DNA of 64,000 nucleotides from Rhizobium rhizogenes (GCF_002005205.3 NZ_CP019702.2:2212590-2276589), one strand, 5' to 3'; numbered from the stretch's first letter, positions 8,272 to 18,023 are shown. Program-made: numbers and translations. Notes: a model not told the origin generated them from the sequence alone.

Positions 8272-10215
8272 ATGTCTTTCCTGAAGAATGCCAAGATAAA
8301 AACGAAGGTCGTTTTTGTCATTTCGCTGATGAGTTTGATGTCGCTTTCCGGAATCAGCTACGTCAGCGTGCAATATAAGAATACCGACAATGTCTATAGC
8401 GATTTCATCGCCAACGAGGCTCTTGCGGCGGTGCTGAACGCCCGGACCAGCGGCAATCTCAACGCGCTCGGCATGCAGATGCTTCGCGCCAGCCTCAATG
8501 ATCCCGCCGGCAGTGATTTCGAATCGGCGGTCAAGACATTCAGGGCAGACCGCAAACAGCTTGAGGAGCGCCAGAACAAGATCATGGAACTGGTGCCGGC
8601 CCGCATCGAGGCTGCCCGCGATATCCTGAAGGGTGTCGTTGAAGTCGAGGAGATCGGCAATCAGGTCATCACGCTCATGCAGGCGGGAAAAACCGCCGAA
8701 GCGCAGCAGATGGCGCTGAACGTCCTTCGAAAGATCGGCGAAGTGTCGCCGAAGATCAGCGCCGGCAATGAGCAGCTCATCCAGGTCATGAATGACGGCA
8801 GGCAGCGCCTCACCGCCAGCACCGATACGACGATCTGGACGGGCCTGATCGGCATAGCGCTTGTTTCCCTGGCCCTGATCGCACTTGGCCTGTTTGTCTC
8901 GTCGCGTGGCATCACCACCCCGATTGCGCGGCTTCGTGAGCGCATGGGATCGCTGGCGGCCGGTGATACGGCAGGCGAAATCGACGGAATGGACCGCAAG
9001 GATGAAGTTGGCCAGATGGCCGCTGCGGTTCAGGCCTTCCGTGAAAACGCAATCGAGCGTGTGCGGCTTGAAAATGAAACCGAGGCCAACCGGTCGACCT
9101 CTGAAAAGGATCGGATAGAGCGCGAGAAACAGAAGGCGAAAGAGGCTGCCGACGTACAGTTTGCCGTCGACAATCTTGCTACCGCGCTTTCGAAGATCGC
9201 TCAGGGCGACGTTACCTATCGGATCGTGCAGCCGTTTGTTGTCGGGCTTGACGGTATTCGCGGTGATTTCAACCGGGCGGCCGAACAGTTGCAGTCGACC
9301 CTTACCCAGGTGGCGCAGAATGCCCGCGGCATCGACGCCGGCGCCAACGAAATCCGGTCTGCGGCAGATGATCTGGCGAGACGTACCGAACAGCAGGCGG
9401 CAGCCGTTGAAGAGACTGCGGCGGCGCTGGAAGAAATCACCATCACGGTGAAGGATTCCACCAAACGCGCGCAGGAAGCGGGTCATCTTGTCGGCCGCGC
9501 AAAGGTCGGCGCGGAAAAGTCGGGCGAGGTTGTGCAGAAGGCCGTCGCGGCGATGGAACAGATCGCGACATCCGCCAATCAGATTTCCAACATCATCGGC
9601 GTGATCGACGAGATTGCCTTCCAGACCAACCTTCTGGCGCTGAATGCCGGCGTGGAAGCGGCGCGTGCCGGTGATGCGGGCAAGGGCTTTGCCGTTGTCG
9701 CGCAGGAGGTTCGTGAACTGGCGCAGCGTTCCGCCGGTGCCGCCAAGGAAATCAAGAACCTGATCACGACATCCAATAGTCAGGTGGAGCAGGGCGTGCA
9801 GCTGGTTGGTGAAACCGGCAAGGCGCTGGAACTGATCGTCACCGAAGTGCAGGACATCAACCGGCACGTCGCGGCGATCGCGGAATCGGCACAGGAACAG
9901 TCCTCCGGCCTCCAGCAGATCAACACGGCTGTGAACCAGATGGATCAGGACACCCAGAAGAACGCCGCCATGGTGGAAGAAAGCACGGCTGCAAGCCACG
10001 GTCTTGCACGCGAGGCGTCTTCGCTCAACGGCCTCATCGCCCAGTTCAAACTGTCCGAAGGCGGTTACAGTGAAGCTTCCGCTCCGGTTCGCACCGTCTC
10101 TTCGTCCGACAGGCCCGCGGCGTCTCCGGCGCGCGCGCTCGGCGGCAGGATCAGGGCTGCGTTTTCCGGCAATGCCGCGCTGAACACCTCTGCGGACAGC
10201 TGGGAGGAGTTTTGA
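8272..10215 (+). CDS. Methyl-accepting chemotaxis protein
   Basis: 647 residues. Transmembrane helix 1 is at about 11-33, a ~150-residue helical periplasmic sensor domain follows, helix 2 is at about 187-209, then HAMP and a long signalling coiled coil. The conserved hairpin tip (GDAGKGFAVVAQEVRELAQ) is near 467-485 and contacts CheA/CheW. The protein ends in SWEEF, an aromatic-acidic pentapeptide like the CheR/CheB tether at the end of E. coli Tar and Tsr. Start ATG at 8272 (MSFLKNAKIKTK) has GAGG upstream. The ligand is unknown; a role in sensing the neighbouring importer's substrate is possible but unproven. Confidence 0.93.
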   Translation: MSFLKNAKIKTKVVFVISLMSLMSLSGISYVSVQYKNTDNVYSDFIANEALAAVLNARTSGNLNALGMQMLRASLNDPAGSDFESAVKTFRADRKQLEERQNKIMELVPARIEAARDILKGVVEVEEIGNQVITLMQAGKTAEAQQMALNVLRKIGEVSPKISAGNEQLIQVMNDGRQRLTASTDTTIWTGLIGIALVSLALIALGLFVSSRGITTPIARLRERMGSLAAGDTAGEIDGMDRKDEVGQMAAAVQAFRENAIERVRLENETEANRSTSEKDRIEREKQKAKEAADVQFAVDNLATALSKIAQGDVTYRIVQPFVVGLDGIRGDFNRAAEQLQSTLTQVAQNARGIDAGANEIRSAADDLARRTEQQAAAVEETAAALEEITITVKDSTKRAQEAGHLVGRAKVGAEKSGEVVQKAVAAMEQIATSANQISNIIGVIDEIAFQTNLLALNAGVEAARAGDAGKGFAVVAQEVRELAQRSAGAAKEIKNLITTSNSQVEQGVQLVGETGKALELIVTEVQDINRHVAAIAESAQEQSSGLQQINTAVNQMDQDTQKNAAMVEESTAASHGLAREASSLNGLIAQFKLSEGGYSEASAPVRTVSSSDRPAASPARALGGRIRAAFSGNAALNTSADSWEEF

Positions 10216-10288
10216 TGATTGCCGCGTTTTTGACGGCGGAGTCACGGCTCCTTTTCATCGCCGGCAAGACCATGGTCTGATATAGGAA

Positions 10289-10319
10289 TGGGTGGTTCGC
10301 AGACGGGCCGCCCATTTTT
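10289..10319 (+). terminator. Rho-independent terminator after the chemoreceptor gene
   Basis: TGGGTGG pairs with CCGCCCA across a 12-base loop (one G-T wobble) and is followed directly by five T. It lies 73 bases after the chemoreceptor stop. Confidence 0.7.
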
Positions 10320-10490
10320 GTCGCGACAGTCCGACAACGGAACGATTGAAACGATTATACTGAAATGCGACATCTTGTCAGCCGGCCCCGGTTGGCGTAC
10401 TCGAAACCGGTAAAAGACCCAGACCTATTGACGTGACTGTTCGGTGGTGCTGGGTTTTGGCTCCATACATATCAGGACGTTGGGATAGCG

Positions 10491-13280
10491 ATGAACCTTT
10501 ACTTGGATTACCTGGCTGAGATCAAAAGCAGAGAACAACAAGGGCTCGCACCCAAGCCGATCGATGACGGCGCATTGACCGCCGAAATCATTGCGCTGAT
10601 CAAGGATGCCGGTAGCGAATACCGGACGGACGCCCTCAAGTTCTTCATCTACAATACCCTGCCGGGCACCACGAGTGCTGCGGGCGTCAAGGCGGCTTTC
10701 CTCAAGCAGATCATTCTCGGCGAAGTCGTCGTGCCAGAGATCACGCCTGCCTTCGCACTGGAACTGCTGTCGCACATGAAGGGTGGCCCTTCCGTCGAAG
10801 TGCTGCTTGACATCACGCTCGGTGATGACGCGGCACTTGCCGAGCAGGCGGGTGAGGTTCTGAAGACCCAGGTCTTCCTTTATGACGCCGACATGTTCCG
10901 GCTGCGCGATGCCTTCAAGGCAGGCAATGCCGTCGCCAAAGGCGTGCTTGAAAGCTATGCCAGGGCTGAATTCTTCACCAAGCTTCCAGATGTGGAAGAC
11001 GAAATCAAGGTCGTGACCTTCATCGCCGCCGAAGGCGATATTTCGACCGACCTTCTGTCGCCCGGCAACCAGGCGCATTCGCGCTCCGACCGCCAGCTGC
11101 ACGGCCAGTGTATGATCACGCCGGAAGCGCAGGCGGAAATCGTCGCGCTTCAGAAGCAGCATCCCGACAAGCGGGTGATGATGATCGCCGAAAAGGGCAC
11201 GATGGGCGTTGGCTCGTCACGCATGTCCGGCGTCAACAACGTGGCGCTGTGGACCGGCAAGCAGGCCAGCCCCTATGTGCCCTTCGTCAATTTCGCACCC
11301 GTCGTTGCCGGCACCAACGGCATCTCGCCGATCTTCGCCACTACCGTCGATGTGACGGGTGGTATTGGCATCAACCTGAAGAACTGGGTGAAGAAGCTCG
11401 GTGAAGACGGCAAGCCGATCCTCAACAATGACGGCAACCCGATCCTCGAGCAGAAATATTCGGTCGAGACCGGCACTGTGCTGAAGATCGACGCCAAGAG
11501 CCGCAAACTTCGCGACGAAAGCGGCAATGAGCTGGTTGACGTTGCCGCCGCCTTCACGCCCCAGAAGATGGAATTCATGAAGGCGGGCAGCTCCTATGCC
11601 ATCGTCTTCGGCAAGAAGCTCCAGACTTTTGCGGCTCAGACGCTCGGCATCGAGGCGACGCCGGTCTTTGCTCCGAACAAGGAAATCGCGATCGAAGGTC
11701 AGGGCCTCACCGCCGTTGAGAAGATCTTCAACCGCAACGCCGTCGGCGTGACCCCCGGCAAGGTTCTGCATGCCGGTTCGGACGTTCGCGTCAAGGTCAA
11801 CATCGTCGGCTCGCAGGATACGACCGGCCTGATGACCGCGCAGGAACTTGAGGCGATGGCGGCAACCGTCATTTCGCCGCTGGTGGATGGCGCCTATCAG
11901 TCGGGCTGCCACACGGCCTCCGTCTGGGACAAGAAGGCGCAGGCGAACATTCCGAAGCTCATGTCCTTCATGAACAATTTCGGCGTCATCACCGCGCGTG
12001 ACCCGAAGGGCGTCTATCATTCGATGACGGACGTGATCCACAAGGTGCTGAACGACATCACCGTGGATGACTGGGCGATCATCATCGGCGGCGACAGCCA
12101 TACGCGCATGTCCAAGGGCGTCGCCTTCGGCGCCGACTCGGGCACCGTGGCGCTGGCGCTGGCGACGGGCGAGGCGACCATGCCGATCCCGCAATCGGTC
12201 AAGGTCACCTTCAAGGGCACGATGCAGCCGCATATGGACTTCCGCGACGTCGTGCATGCGACGCAGGCGCAGATGCTGAAGCAGCATGGCGACAATGTCT
12301 TCCAGGGCCGCATCATCGAAGTCCATATCGGCACGTTGCTCGCCGACCAGGCCTTCACCTTCACCGACTGGACGGCCGAGATGAAGGCCAAGGCGTCGAT
12401 CTGCATCTCCGAAGACGAGACGCTGATCGAGTCGCTGGAGATCGCCAAGTCGCGCATCCAGATCATGATCGACAAGGGCATGGACAATGCCGCCCAGACG
12501 CTGAAGGGCCTGATTGCCAAGGCGGATCAGCGTATTGCCGAAATCCGTTCGGGCGAGAAGCCCGCCTTGACCCCCGACGACAATGCGAAATATTTCGCCG
12601 AAGTCGTCGTGGATCTCGATGAGATCGACGAACCGATGATCGCGGACCCCGACGTCAACAATGCCGATGTCTCGCGGCGTTATACTCATGATACGATCCG
12701 TCCGGTCTCCTATTACGGCGGCACCAAGAAGGTCGATCTAGGCTTCGTCGGTTCGTGCATGGTGCATAAGGGTGACATGAAGATCGTCGCCCAGATGTTG
12801 AAGAACATCGAAAAGGCCGAAGGCAAGGTCGAGTTCAAGGCGCCGCTCGTCGTTGCCGCGCCGACCTACAACATCATCGACGAGCTGAAGGCGGAAGGGG
12901 ATTGGGAAATCCTGCAGAAGTATTCCGGCTTCGAATTCGATGACCTGAAGCCGAAGACCACCAATCGCACCGAATACGAGAACATCCTCTATCTGGAACG
13001 CCCGGGCTGCAATCTGTGCATGGGCAACCAGGAAAAGGCGGAAAAGGGTGACACCGTTCTGGCAACCTCGACCCGCCTGTTCCAGGGCCGCGTCGTGGAA
13101 GACACGGCTGAAAAGAAGGGTGAATCGCTTCTGGCCTCGACCCCGGTCGTCGTCCTGTCGGCAATCCTTGGCCGCACGCCGAGTGCGGAGGAATATAAGG
13201 CAGCCGTCGAAGGGATCGATCTGACCAAGTTCACCCCGTCGAAGGGTACGCCGATCGATTCCCTCTCGGTCCATTATTGA
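10491..13280 (+). CDS. acnB: Aconitate hydratase B (bifunctional with 2-methylisocitrate dehydratase)
   Basis: 929-residue AcnB-type aconitase, interconverting citrate and isocitrate in the TCA cycle and probably hydrating 2-methylaconitate. The N-terminal HEAT-like domain (first ~160 residues) is the AcnB hallmark. Fe-S ligand candidates are C756 (VGSCMVHKG) and C840-x2-C843 (PGCNLCMGNQ). It is longer than the ~865 residues of E. coli AcnB; the spacing between the first and second cluster cysteines is 84 here, so part of the extra length sits there. It stands alone between a terminator upstream and a hairpin cluster downstream. Confidence 0.95.
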   Translation: MNLYLDYLAEIKSREQQGLAPKPIDDGALTAEIIALIKDAGSEYRTDALKFFIYNTLPGTTSAAGVKAAFLKQIILGEVVVPEITPAFALELLSHMKGGPSVEVLLDITLGDDAALAEQAGEVLKTQVFLYDADMFRLRDAFKAGNAVAKGVLESYARAEFFTKLPDVEDEIKVVTFIAAEGDISTDLLSPGNQAHSRSDRQLHGQCMITPEAQAEIVALQKQHPDKRVMMIAEKGTMGVGSSRMSGVNNVALWTGKQASPYVPFVNFAPVVAGTNGISPIFATTVDVTGGIGINLKNWVKKLGEDGKPILNNDGNPILEQKYSVETGTVLKIDAKSRKLRDESGNELVDVAAAFTPQKMEFMKAGSSYAIVFGKKLQTFAAQTLGIEATPVFAPNKEIAIEGQGLTAVEKIFNRNAVGVTPGKVLHAGSDVRVKVNIVGSQDTTGLMTAQELEAMAATVISPLVDGAYQSGCHTASVWDKKAQANIPKLMSFMNNFGVITARDPKGVYHSMTDVIHKVLNDITVDDWAIIIGGDSHTRMSKGVAFGADSGTVALALATGEATMPIPQSVKVTFKGTMQPHMDFRDVVHATQAQMLKQHGDNVFQGRIIEVHIGTLLADQAFTFTDWTAEMKAKASICISEDETLIESLEIAKSRIQIMIDKGMDNAAQTLKGLIAKADQRIAEIRSGEKPALTPDDNAKYFAEVVVDLDEIDEPMIADPDVNNADVSRRYTHDTIRPVSYYGGTKKVDLGFVGSCMVHKGDMKIVAQMLKNIEKAEGKVEFKAPLVVAAPTYNIIDELKAEGDWEILQKYSGFEFDDLKPKTTNRTEYENILYLERPGCNLCMGNQEKAEKGDTVLATSTRLFQGRVVEDTAEKKGESLLASTPVVVLSAILGRTPSAEEYKAAVEGIDLTKFTPSKGTPIDSLSVHY

Positions 13281-13290
13281 GGTTTCGGCA

Positions 13291-13374
13291 CCGGGAGGTG
13301 AAAGCCTCCCGGACATGACGCGTTATCTGAAGCGCGTCATAATGATCTGAAGGGTGCCTGCCGAAGGGCGGGCA
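13291..13374. terminator. Cluster of three hairpins between convergent genes
   Basis: Three inverted repeats follow each other after acnB: CCGGGAGG/CCTCCCGG (13291-13312, perfect 8 bp), ATGACGCG/CGCGTCAT (13315-13340, perfect 8 bp) and TGCCTGCC/GGCGGGCA (13355-13374, one wobble). None has a T-tract. They sit between acnB and the convergent sensor operon, so a bidirectional transcription barrier or a REP-like element is likely. Confidence 0.5.
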
Positions 13375-13469
13375 TCCGAAACCATGCGCCGGTCCATCGC
13401 AGCATGGAGGCGGCAATTGTCGCACCGTCGGCCCGAATGCGCCGGGTGCTGTCCGATTTTTTCAAGATA

Positions 13470-14570
13470 TCAGTTCGCTCCGGAATTGCTTTCGGACGTC
13501 ATCACGTCGGTCCAGTCATCGATGAAGCGTTTACGCTGGGCGGCATCCTGGGTGGCGAGAAGGGCGGGGCCGATCCGGACGATGCGGCCCACGCCGCTTT
13601 CGATGAGCGATGGAGGACCATCGACACCCGTTGGCATGGTGCCGTCGCGTGAGAAAAAGAAGGATTTCTCCCGCGCGACGCGGCGCCCGCGCTCGGAGAG
13701 AAGATAGTCGATGAAGCGCCCGGCAAGCGCCGGTTGCCTTGCCTTTTGCGGAATGAGCGCGGCCCTGCTCAGAACAAGGGTATAATCACGTGGCAACACG
13801 ATCTTCAGCTTCGGATCACGCAGCGTCGCGGCATAGGCGTAGGAGCCTATGACATTGTATCCGATATATATCTTCTGGTTGGAAATATCGGCCAGCACGG
13901 AATTGTTGCAGCAGCGCAGCTGGGTGTCGACGCGGCTCATGCTTTCCAGCAGGCGGCCATAGGCGGTGGAATTCTGTTCCGCATCGAGGAAGGCCAGAAG
14001 ATAACCGACGCCTGACTGGCGAAGATCGTAGGTCGCGACGTGGCCGCGGTAGAATTCCTGTTTGCGGCGCAGCAGATCGGCAAGTTCGGCACGCGTATGC
14101 GGCACATCCTGCGGTGGAACATAATCGCTGTGGTAGACGATGACGCTCGGCTCGAAGGTGAAGCCATAGACCTCGTCGCGCCAGCTATTGGCATGGTTCT
14201 CCACCGCCCGCGTTTCGGCCGACACATGCGGCGTGGCGCATCCGTCATTGGCGAGCTTCACCATCTGATCAACCGAGGATGACATCAGAAGGTCGCCGAA
14301 CTCCTTTTCCTCCCGGCATGCGGCGTCCGCTTCGCGATAGAGGTCATTGGTGACGAAATCGGTGTAATCGATGGCGATGTTCGGTTCGATCTGCTGGAAG
14401 TCGAGCAGAAGCGGTTTCAGGGCGGAGGTGTCGGCGGCGCCGTTGATGACAAGGCGTTCCGTTTCCCCGGCCGGCGCGGGGAAATACGTGGAGGTGCCCT
14501 CCGTCGGCTGCGGGTGCGCCGGCCCCGTGGCCAGCATCGAAAGCAGGATTGCCAGGAGCAGATTTTTCAA
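13470..14570 (-). CDS. Binding-protein-like periplasmic sensor of the adjacent two-component system
   Basis: 366 residues beginning at TTG 14570, chosen because GGGAGG lies 8-13 bases upstream and the TTG overlaps the kinase stop (TTGA). It starts with a signal peptide (KNLLLAILLSMLATGPAHP). The mature part resembles the AfuA-type binding protein encoded divergently: a DYTDFVTNDLYREA segment aligns by eye with DYNDIGTNGVYNRI there, and both have an IGSYA motif. There is no permease in this operon, so it is probably an accessory ligand sensor for the kinase, as HptA is for HptSR and PgtC for PgtAB. Several cysteines, including a CC pair, are unusual for the family. Confidence 0.75.
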   Translation of the reverse strand: MKNLLLAILLSMLATGPAHPQPTEGTSTYFPAPAGETERLVINGAADTSALKPLLLDFQQIEPNIAIDYTDFVTNDLYREADAACREEKEFGDLLMSSSVDQMVKLANDGCATPHVSAETRAVENHANSWRDEVYGFTFEPSVIVYHSDYVPPQDVPHTRAELADLLRRKQEFYRGHVATYDLRQSGVGYLLAFLDAEQNSTAYGRLLESMSRVDTQLRCCNNSVLADISNQKIYIGYNVIGSYAYAATLRDPKLKIVLPRDYTLVLSRAALIPQKARQPALAGRFIDYLLSERGRRVAREKSFFFSRDGTMPTGVDGPPSLIESGVGRIVRIGPALLATQDAAQRKRFIDDWTDVMTSESNSGAN

Positions 14571-15958
14571 GCGCTTTCCTCCCGGGCGCTGGGCAGATCC
14601 AGAATGACGGTAAAACCGGTGTCGCCCTTTTCGCGAAAGCGAATCCGACCGCCATGCGCGACCGCGACCTCGGCCGCTATGGCAAAGCCGAGCCCCGAGG
14701 CGGAGGCGGCATTGGCGGAAGCGGCGTTGAAGCGGCGCGACATCTGGTCCCATTTTTCCGGGGGAATGCCCGGCCCGTCATCTTCCACTTCGACGCAGAT
14801 GCGCCCGTCATGCCGCATTACCCGGACATCGAGACGCGAAACCGCGCCATGGCGCAGCGCATTGCTGATGATGTTTGCGATCGCTTCCCTGAGGCTGACG
14901 GGATCGCCCCTGACCGGTAGCAGCGCTTCGTCGGCCTCGAAGGAAATCACCATGTCGGGATCGACAGTCAGCGGAACGGCATGGTGGAAGGCCGTGCGCG
15001 CCACCGTGACCAGATTGACGTTTTCGAGCTGGATGATGCCGGAGCGATGGATGACCATAGCGTGGCTGAGCAGCTGGTTGGTCAGTTGCGCCAGTTCGCC
15101 CGTGCGTATCTTGATGCGCTGGGTGCGCTCGCGATTTTCGGGGATCATGTTCGTCTCATCGAGCATGTCCACTTGGGCGGAAAGTCCGGTCAGCGGGGTG
15201 CGTATCTGGTGGGCGGCATCGGCGATGAACTGCTGCAGGCGCACCACGCGTTCGTCCAGCCGGGTCATGAAGTGGTTGATGGCACCCAGAAACGGCTGCA
15301 ATTCCTGCGGCGCGGGCATTTCCATGGGCGTCAGGTCTTCGGGATTGCGCTGCCGCAGGGCGAGAGCGAGCCGGGTGACTGGCTTTAGCGCATAACGCAC
15401 GGCAAGGAAGGTGCCGCCAAGTCCAAGCAGGATCATGATACCGACGATCAATATGGCGCCCTGGGTTATCTCGGCGGCCAGCGCCCGGCGCGCCTCGGTG
15501 GTCTGCGCCAGAATGACATAGATCCATCCGCCCTGCGCCTGGTCGGCCAGCGCGCGCGACACCGTGATGGTCCGCACTTCGACGCCGCGATATTGTTCCG
15601 TTTCGAGCTGCGGATCGTAACGCGCGGCGATGGAATCGTAATCGACATTGAGATCGGGATATCCGCTGACGATGGCGCCGTCCGGCCCGACGATGCGATA
15701 AAAAATGCGGTCCCGTTCCGCAAAACCGAGCAGCTCGAAAGCGGAAAGGGGCAGATTGACGATCAGCTTGCCGTCATTCTGGGTGATGCCGTCGGCAATC
15801 TGCATGGCCGCGCCGCGCAGAAGCTGGTCGTAGGTCTTGTTGGCCGCCGTCTGGGCATAATAACCGGCGGCGGAAATGAGTATGCTTGCGCCGATGAGCA
15901 GAACCATGCCCACACGGATGACGAGGCGCGAAAACAGCGACGGTTCACGCGTTGTCAT
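14567..15958 (-). CDS. Sensor histidine kinase (TctE-like)
   Basis: 463 residues. Transmembrane segments at about 13-32 and 168-188 bracket a ~135-residue periplasmic domain (TctE-like), followed by HAMP, an H-box with the phospho-accepting histidine at H250 (FIADAAHQIRTPL), N-box (ISNALRHGA) and G-boxes (DDGPGIP, GLGFAIA). It overlaps the response regulator by 14 bases and the sensor protein by 4 bases. Expected role: sense the ligand, probably with the binding-protein-like partner, and phosphorylate D51 of the regulator. Confidence 0.92.
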   Translation of the reverse strand: MTTREPSLFSRLVIRVGMVLLIGASILISAAGYYAQTAANKTYDQLLRGAAMQIADGITQNDGKLIVNLPLSAFELLGFAERDRIFYRIVGPDGAIVSGYPDLNVDYDSIAARYDPQLETEQYRGVEVRTITVSRALADQAQGGWIYVILAQTTEARRALAAEITQGAILIVGIMILLGLGGTFLAVRYALKPVTRLALALRQRNPEDLTPMEMPAPQELQPFLGAINHFMTRLDERVVRLQQFIADAAHQIRTPLTGLSAQVDMLDETNMIPENRERTQRIKIRTGELAQLTNQLLSHAMVIHRSGIIQLENVNLVTVARTAFHHAVPLTVDPDMVISFEADEALLPVRGDPVSLREAIANIISNALRHGAVSRLDVRVMRHDGRICVEVEDDGPGIPPEKWDQMSRRFNAASANAASASGLGFAIAAEVAVAHGGRIRFREKGDTGFTVILDLPSAREESA

Positions 15959-16619
15959 CGATCACCAGTTGATAGCCCATGCCGCGCTGTGTGATGATCG
16001 ATACGCCGGAGCCTTCGATCTTCTTGCGTATCCGGCTGACATAAAGCTCGACCGCATTGTGGTTGACGCCCTCGTCGAAGCCGAACAGCGCGTCCATCAG
16101 CTCGTCCTTGCTGAACAGGCGGCCGGGACGGGTGGCGAAGACCTCGAGAATGGCGATTTCACGCCGCTTCAGCTGGACTTCGCGTTTGCCGATGCGAACA
16201 TTGCGGCTCTGCTGATCAAGCTGCAGGTTGCCGCAGGTGATGATATTGGTCGTCTCGCCACGGTTGCGCCGCAGCAGGACCCTTACACGCGCATCAAGCT
16301 CGCGAAAATCGAAGGGTTTCACCAGATAGTCGTCCGCGCCGAGATCGAGCGCGCTGACCCGGTCCTCGATTTCGGAGCGCGCCGTCAGCACCAGCACGGG
16401 AACGGTTTTTTTGGCGGCCCGCACACGGCGCAATATCTCGAAACCGTCAAGCCCGGGCAGCATGACGTCAAGAATGATCAGATCGTAATCGGTGAAGTCG
16501 AGAATTTCAGCCGCAGCAAGTCCGTCTGCCTCCCAATCAACCGAGTGTCCCACTCGCTCCAGACGTTGATTGATTGCCTCCCCGACATCCCGTGTGTCTT
16601 CGACCAATAGGATGCGCAT
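15945..16619 (-). CDS. OmpR/TctD-family response regulator
   Basis: 224 residues: receiver domain with acidic pocket E7-D8, phospho-acceptor D51 (LIILDVMLPG), conserved T/K (LVLTARS, YLVKPFD), then an OmpR-type winged helix (KRREIAILEVF through SRIRKKIEGSG). First gene of the signalling operon, divergent from the AfuABC-like transporter; the likely target is that transporter's promoter. Confidence 0.93.
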   Translation of the reverse strand: MRILLVEDTRDVGEAINQRLERVGHSVDWEADGLAAAEILDFTDYDLIILDVMLPGLDGFEILRRVRAAKKTVPVLVLTARSEIEDRVSALDLGADDYLVKPFDFRELDARVRVLLRRNRGETTNIITCGNLQLDQQSRNVRIGKREVQLKRREIAILEVFATRPGRLFSKDELMDALFGFDEGVNHNAVELYVSRIRKKIEGSGVSIITQRGMGYQLVIDDNA

Positions 16620-16648
16620 GAGCCATGAATTGCATGAAAAATCGCACC

Positions 16649-16689
16649 TGACAACAAAAACATATTCGAACGTGACAGGTTGCTGACAG
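16649..16689. promoter_or_regulatory. Candidate response-regulator binding repeats
   Basis: Three direct repeats in the divergent promoter region: TGACAA at 16649, TGACAG at 16673 and TGACAG at 16684. The last two are spaced 11 bases apart, about one helical turn, as is usual for OmpR/PhoB-type dimers. They lie 30-70 bases upstream of the regulator gene and ~240 bases before the binding-protein gene, so autoregulation is the simplest reading. Confidence 0.45.
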
Positions 16690-16926
16690 ATTCACCGATA
16701 AATTTATGTAGCGTGGCGATCTATTCGTTTGGTCGGGTGGTTTCCACTGTATCCGTGGGAGGATATCGATTTGATGGGCTGTGTAATCTACTTTTAAGGA
16801 AGTGGAAATACTATCGCTTTGCTCAAAATAATCGGAACATAAGAGCGTTTTCCGGCAGATAAAGCTGCCCTGTCTTCGTTTCTTCTCTTCCCCCGGATGT
16901 CTTGAATCATTGTGGGAGGACCAGGA

Positions 16927-17991
16927 ATGAAGCAATTTTTCTCTTATGCGCTGACCGCGAATGCGGCGGCCCTGCTGCTGGCCATGCCGGTGTTTGCAGC
17001 CAGTGATGAACTTGTCGAGGCCGCGCGCAAGGAGGGTTCGGTCACCATCTATTCGGCCACCGACCAGGCGCAGGCGCAGGCGGCTCTTGATGCATTCGCG
17101 AAGAAATATCCCGGCATCCGTATCGATTACAACGATATCGGCACCAATGGCGTCTATAACCGCATCATCTCGGAAGCCGCGGCAAAGCAGGTGGGCGGCG
17201 ACGTCTTCTGGACCTCGGCCATGGATCAGGGCGTGAAGCTTGCGACGGATGGTTATCTGGAAACATACAAGTCGCCGGAACTGGCGTCGCTGCCCAGCTG
17301 GGCGGTCTTCAAGGACATCGTTTATGCCACCTCGATCGAACCCGTCGGCATGATCTACAACAAGACCGCGCTGCCGGAAGACAAGGTTCCGCAGACACGC
17401 GAAGATTTGATCAAGTTCATTTCCAGCGGTGAATATAACGGCCGTATCGGCACCTTCGATCCGGAAAAGTCCGGCGTCGGATTTCTGATCCAGACCAGCG
17501 ATATGGAAAATACCAGCAATTTCTGGGACATGACCAACGGGCTCGGCAAGGCGAAGGGCAAATCCTATTCCTCGACGGGCTCCATGCGCGAAACCGTGGT
17601 TTCGGGTGAAAATGTCCTCGCCTATAATCTGATCGGCTCTTACGCGCTGGATTGGGTGAAGAGTGCGCCGAACCTCGGTGTTGCTTTCGGCAAGGATTAC
17701 ACGCTCGCCTTCTCGCGTGTTGCCGGCGTGTTGAAGGATGCTCCGCATCCGAATGCCGGCAAGCTGTTCATCGATTTCCTGCTGTCGCAGGAGGGGCAGA
17801 ACGCGCTTGCCTCAAAGGGCATGCCGGCCCTGCGCAAGGATACCACCGAAGGCTACAATATCGACACGCTCAACGAACTCGTCGGCGGCAATCTGAAGCC
17901 GATCGCGCTCGATGAAACGCGCCTCGATTTCATGGAGCCGATGAAACGGCTGAAGTTCCTGAACGAGTGGCGCGCGGCGCTGAAGGGCTGA
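16927..17991 (+). CDS. ABC transporter substrate-binding protein, AfuA-like
   Basis: 354 residues with a Sec signal peptide (MKQFFSYALTANAAALLLAMPVFA-AS) and an extracellular solute-binding fold (EGSVTIYSATD; GDVFWTSAMDQGVKLA; LIGSYALDW). ATG at 16927 has GGGAGGA about 8 bases upstream. The family was named after ferric iron uptake, but the Actinobacillus/Citrobacter AfuABC system carries hexose phosphates, and the two-component partner here fits that better. First gene of the transporter operon, with a large stem-loop after it. Confidence 0.85.
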   Translation: MKQFFSYALTANAAALLLAMPVFAASDELVEAARKEGSVTIYSATDQAQAQAALDAFAKKYPGIRIDYNDIGTNGVYNRIISEAAAKQVGGDVFWTSAMDQGVKLATDGYLETYKSPELASLPSWAVFKDIVYATSIEPVGMIYNKTALPEDKVPQTREDLIKFISSGEYNGRIGTFDPEKSGVGFLIQTSDMENTSNFWDMTNGLGKAKGKSYSSTGSMRETVVSGENVLAYNLIGSYALDWVKSAPNLGVAFGKDYTLAFSRVAGVLKDAPHPNAGKLFIDFLLSQEGQNALASKGMPALRKDTTEGYNIDTLNELVGGNLKPIALDETRLDFMEPMKRLKFLNEWRAALKG

Positions 17992-18023
17992 TCTCGCCCT
18001 GGTGAGCCACGCCTCTCGAGGCG

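Noticed and set aside
8131..10245. 704-codon minus-strand open frame over the chemoreceptor gene
   Set aside because: It mirrors the plus-strand gene in GC-rich DNA and has Arg/His/Asp-rich, non-family sequence; the plus-strand product is an unmistakable chemoreceptor.
11217..12689. 490-codon minus-strand frame inside acnB
   Set aside because: Antisense shadow with composition typical of reversed GC-rich coding DNA.
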